From the NCBI GenBank assembly GCA_949825045.1, contig OX463807.1, positions 11,433,501 to 11,497,500 of the forward strand: 64,000 nt of DNA, in the 5' to 3' direction. A program made the position numbers and the translations under genes. Below, one piece after another: positions 62,066 through 64,000 of the stretch. The stretch's first letter is position 1; the number at the start of each line of letters is the position of its first letter. This stretch comes from Argyresthia goedartella (taxonomy: Eukaryota; Arthropoda; Insecta; Lepidoptera; Argyresthiidae). The notes under the pieces were generated by a model. It was not told the DNA's origin. It did not search any database and worked only from the letters and a program-made list of their open reading frames with translations.

Positions 62066-62917
62066 AATATATAAATATATATGTATAAACAAATATCTAT
62101 ATAATCTATCTTATTGTATAATTAGTAAAAGCTGACTAGTTTGGTTAAGCAGCACGCTTAAGCCTAGACTAACCATACAATGCATGATGTACGAGATCTT
62201 TTACTCAACAACATCAAGTTGGTAACAATCATCAAGACAACATTATACGAATCAAAAGACTACACATTTGTTTGATACACCTATATACTTAACACGAACA
62301 CGACTGGTGACAGAAAAACAAAAAGAATAAAAGGAAACGCATGATAATATTCTGTGAATACATATTGCATGCAACGTTCGAGATTCCAGGGCCGTAAATC
62401 ATATTTAAAATAAAATGCACCTTCGACGTTCCACAAGGTGACAGTTGTCAATTGGGAAAGAAAAATGTATTCCAATTTGTGCTGATTCACAATAGTAAAT
62501 AAAATGAGTTTTGGACTCAGAAAAAATATCGACTAGCTCACAGTTATCGGGAAAACTATAGACAAGGACAGGATAAATTTGGCTAGAGTAGGTTATTGAG
62601 GCTAAATTTCAATAGTACAGCCAGGGAATTCCAGTAGTACAGCCCCCCTCCCCTCTACGGGTTGCTTTATGTCACTTTTGTAGCGAAAATTATTTCTCAA
62701 AAACTATACATTTCCTTGCAAAAAAAAACTATACTAAGGGGACAAGGGAGCTCCCCCCTACCCTCTCCACCACTTCCCCCTCCCAAATTAAGGTCAACAA
62801 TATCTACAGTTTACCCATGTTACGTTTCGTTGTATGCTATAGGTTAGGTTGGAACTTAAAAGAAGCAACCCAGGAGAATAGCATATGCAGGGAAAAGCCA
62901 AATTTGGCAAGAGTATG
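62066..62917. other. LINE E 5' region and spacer with a shared repeat
   Basis: Nothing coding is seen. The segment about 62640-62790 repeats, in reverse, the segment at 51035-51130 (AACTATACATTTCC and CTATACTAAGGGGACAAGGGAGC). A dispersed element of unknown type is likely. Confidence 0.5.
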
Positions 62918-64000
62918 TTAGAGTATAGACTTACAAAACCCTCCAGGCCCTGACACATCAAGAATCTCAGTCCATTGGCCAGGTGGTGGTAGAGTTATAT
63001 TATATCTCTCTGGATGATTTTCTGAGTTTGTGTTTGTCTCATATATTTCCTCTGATTCTCTGATCATCTTTTCCCCCGGCATCGCTTCCTGCATCTGGTT
63101 CATGTGTTTCATGAACAGTTTTCCATTCCACCTCACTTGATATCTACTTAAACCTATTTTCTTCTCTAGAAGTCCCCTCAACCAAGGAGGAGACCCCCAT
63201 AATTCATCACAATTAACCTCCTTCTTGTCCAACTTGAAATGATCTCACTTTAATTCTTTCATTGTTTACTAGAATTTCTGTTTGCTCACTATTTTTGCTT
63301 GACAAGGTTGTCGAATCTTGCTCTGAAACGCCGACTGTTCAACATTTCTGCTGGTGAACACCCAGTGGCAGTGCTTGGTGTGGTGCGTAATCCATATAAA
63401 ATCATTGGCAGCCTACTATGCCATTGTTCGCCATGCCATCTATTGTTGTTGTGATGAAAGTTTCCTTAATTATTTCTAACTGCTTGTATCTTTCTTGTCT
63501 CATTCTATTCGATGTTAAGAAAGACTCTTGATGAACAAAAACTTCTTCCGTTGTCACTGATAGTGACATATAAGAGGCCCTGCTCTGCAAAAATCTCCCT
63601 CAAATTTTTTATTAAAGTGGTACTGCTCACAATTTTTACTTCAGGCCAATTAAAATATGCATCAATCACAATGAGGAATGTTTTGCCTTGTAATGGTCCA
63701 GCATAATCCATGTGTAGCCTTGACCAGGCGTTATCTGGTTTGATCCATGGACTACTTTCGCTGGCATATTTCTATTCTCTGAACAATTTTGACATCTCTT
63801 TACCAGTCCAGACTTGCCACCAAAAATAGCTTCTAGCCAGCGCTTTTGTAACAACAATCCCATTGTGATTCCTATTCAACTCATCCATTACGTATGGTCT
63901 CATCTTCTCAGGCAGCCCCTCTACTGCCCCATAATATGCAGTCATAATTCTTCCTGTTTTTGTGAAGTACGCCTTGAATTCTTCATCGACTTTATAATGC
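62918..64000 (-). pseudogene. Gypsy integrase region, continues past the right edge
   Basis: In minus-strand order, several frames: HYKVDEEFKAYFTKTGRI and ELNRNHNGIVVTKALA (zinc-domain entry), CQNCSENRN, MDYAGPLQGKTFLIVIDAYFNWPEV (first Asp), TISDNGRSFCSS (second Asp), ATGCSPAEMLNSR, and a C-terminal VEKKIGL/FMKHMNQM-type region ending near 62918. The catalytic Glu region is damaged. The arrangement matches a Gypsy-group integrase. The rest of the element lies outside the window. Confidence 0.82.

Noticed and set aside
1..64000. CRISPR array, rRNA genes, prokaryotic operon signals
   Set aside because: No regularly spaced identical repeats with unique spacers, no rRNA sequence and no bacterial gene layout are seen. 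Spliced genes and retroelements show a eukaryotic genome.

Overview
The window reads as insect nuclear DNA, most likely from a moth or butterfly (Lepidoptera). It has spliced genes with GT/AG introns, AATAAA signals, AT-rich spacers and tRNA-derived SINE heads. It also carries a dispersed repeat (59432-59848, with a fragment near 49930-49990) that I know from many lepidopteran genomes. The order is inferred, not proven. Almost all of the window is mobile DNA. Host genes are limited to three pieces: the last two exons of an unrecognised lysine-rich nuclear protein (9211-10224, minus), the last five coding exons of a Tolloid-family metalloprotease (17703-20021, plus), and the first coding exon of a STRIP/FAM40 protein (50266-50646, plus).

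Region 1 (1 to about 9200) is most of a Maverick/Polinton virus-like DNA transposon. On the minus strand it carries, from right to left, a protein-primed family B DNA polymerase, a packaging ATPase, a conserved structural-type protein, a small fibre-like protein, a retroviral-type integrase with a chromodomain, a hydrophobic pX-like protein, an adenain-like cysteine protease and the first codons of a capsid-type gene cut by the window edge. A spliced gene of unknown function (4504-4902) runs against them on the plus strand and may be cargo.

Region 2 (about 9200 to 27000) holds host exons, two SINEs, two MITEs with clear ends, a LINE inserted inside another LINE (13086-15964), the Tolloid gene, LINE debris, and a pair of nearly identical arms of about 0.7 kb in inverted orientation (22636-23576 and 26238-26964) around degraded Gypsy sequence.

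Region 3 (27011-46436) is one nested stack that can be peeled layer by layer. An old Gypsy element (plus; 94- and 98-bp LTRs; target duplication GGTTA) was hit by a non-autonomous LTR element (27644-29434, duplication GCCAC), a 5'-truncated LINE (29773-30182, duplication ACTTGTT) and an env-bearing errantivirus-type provirus (31315-44368, minus, duplication CACA). The provirus was itself hit in its integrase region by a complete DIRS-type tyrosine-recombinase retrotransposon (34303-39865) with inverted terminal repeats and an internal complementary region. At most junctions the interrupted reading frame rejoins across the insertion.

Region 4 (46437-64000) has a Gypsy RT fragment, several short near-perfect hairpins, the STRIP exon with a 246-bp tandem duplication in its first intron, three LINE copies in mixed orientation, and a minus-strand LINE (57972 to about 62065) split by a 1.4-kb hAT-type element with 8-bp duplications. 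The right edge enters another Gypsy element (integrase, minus). I found no CRISPR array, rRNA gene or intact tRNA gene.
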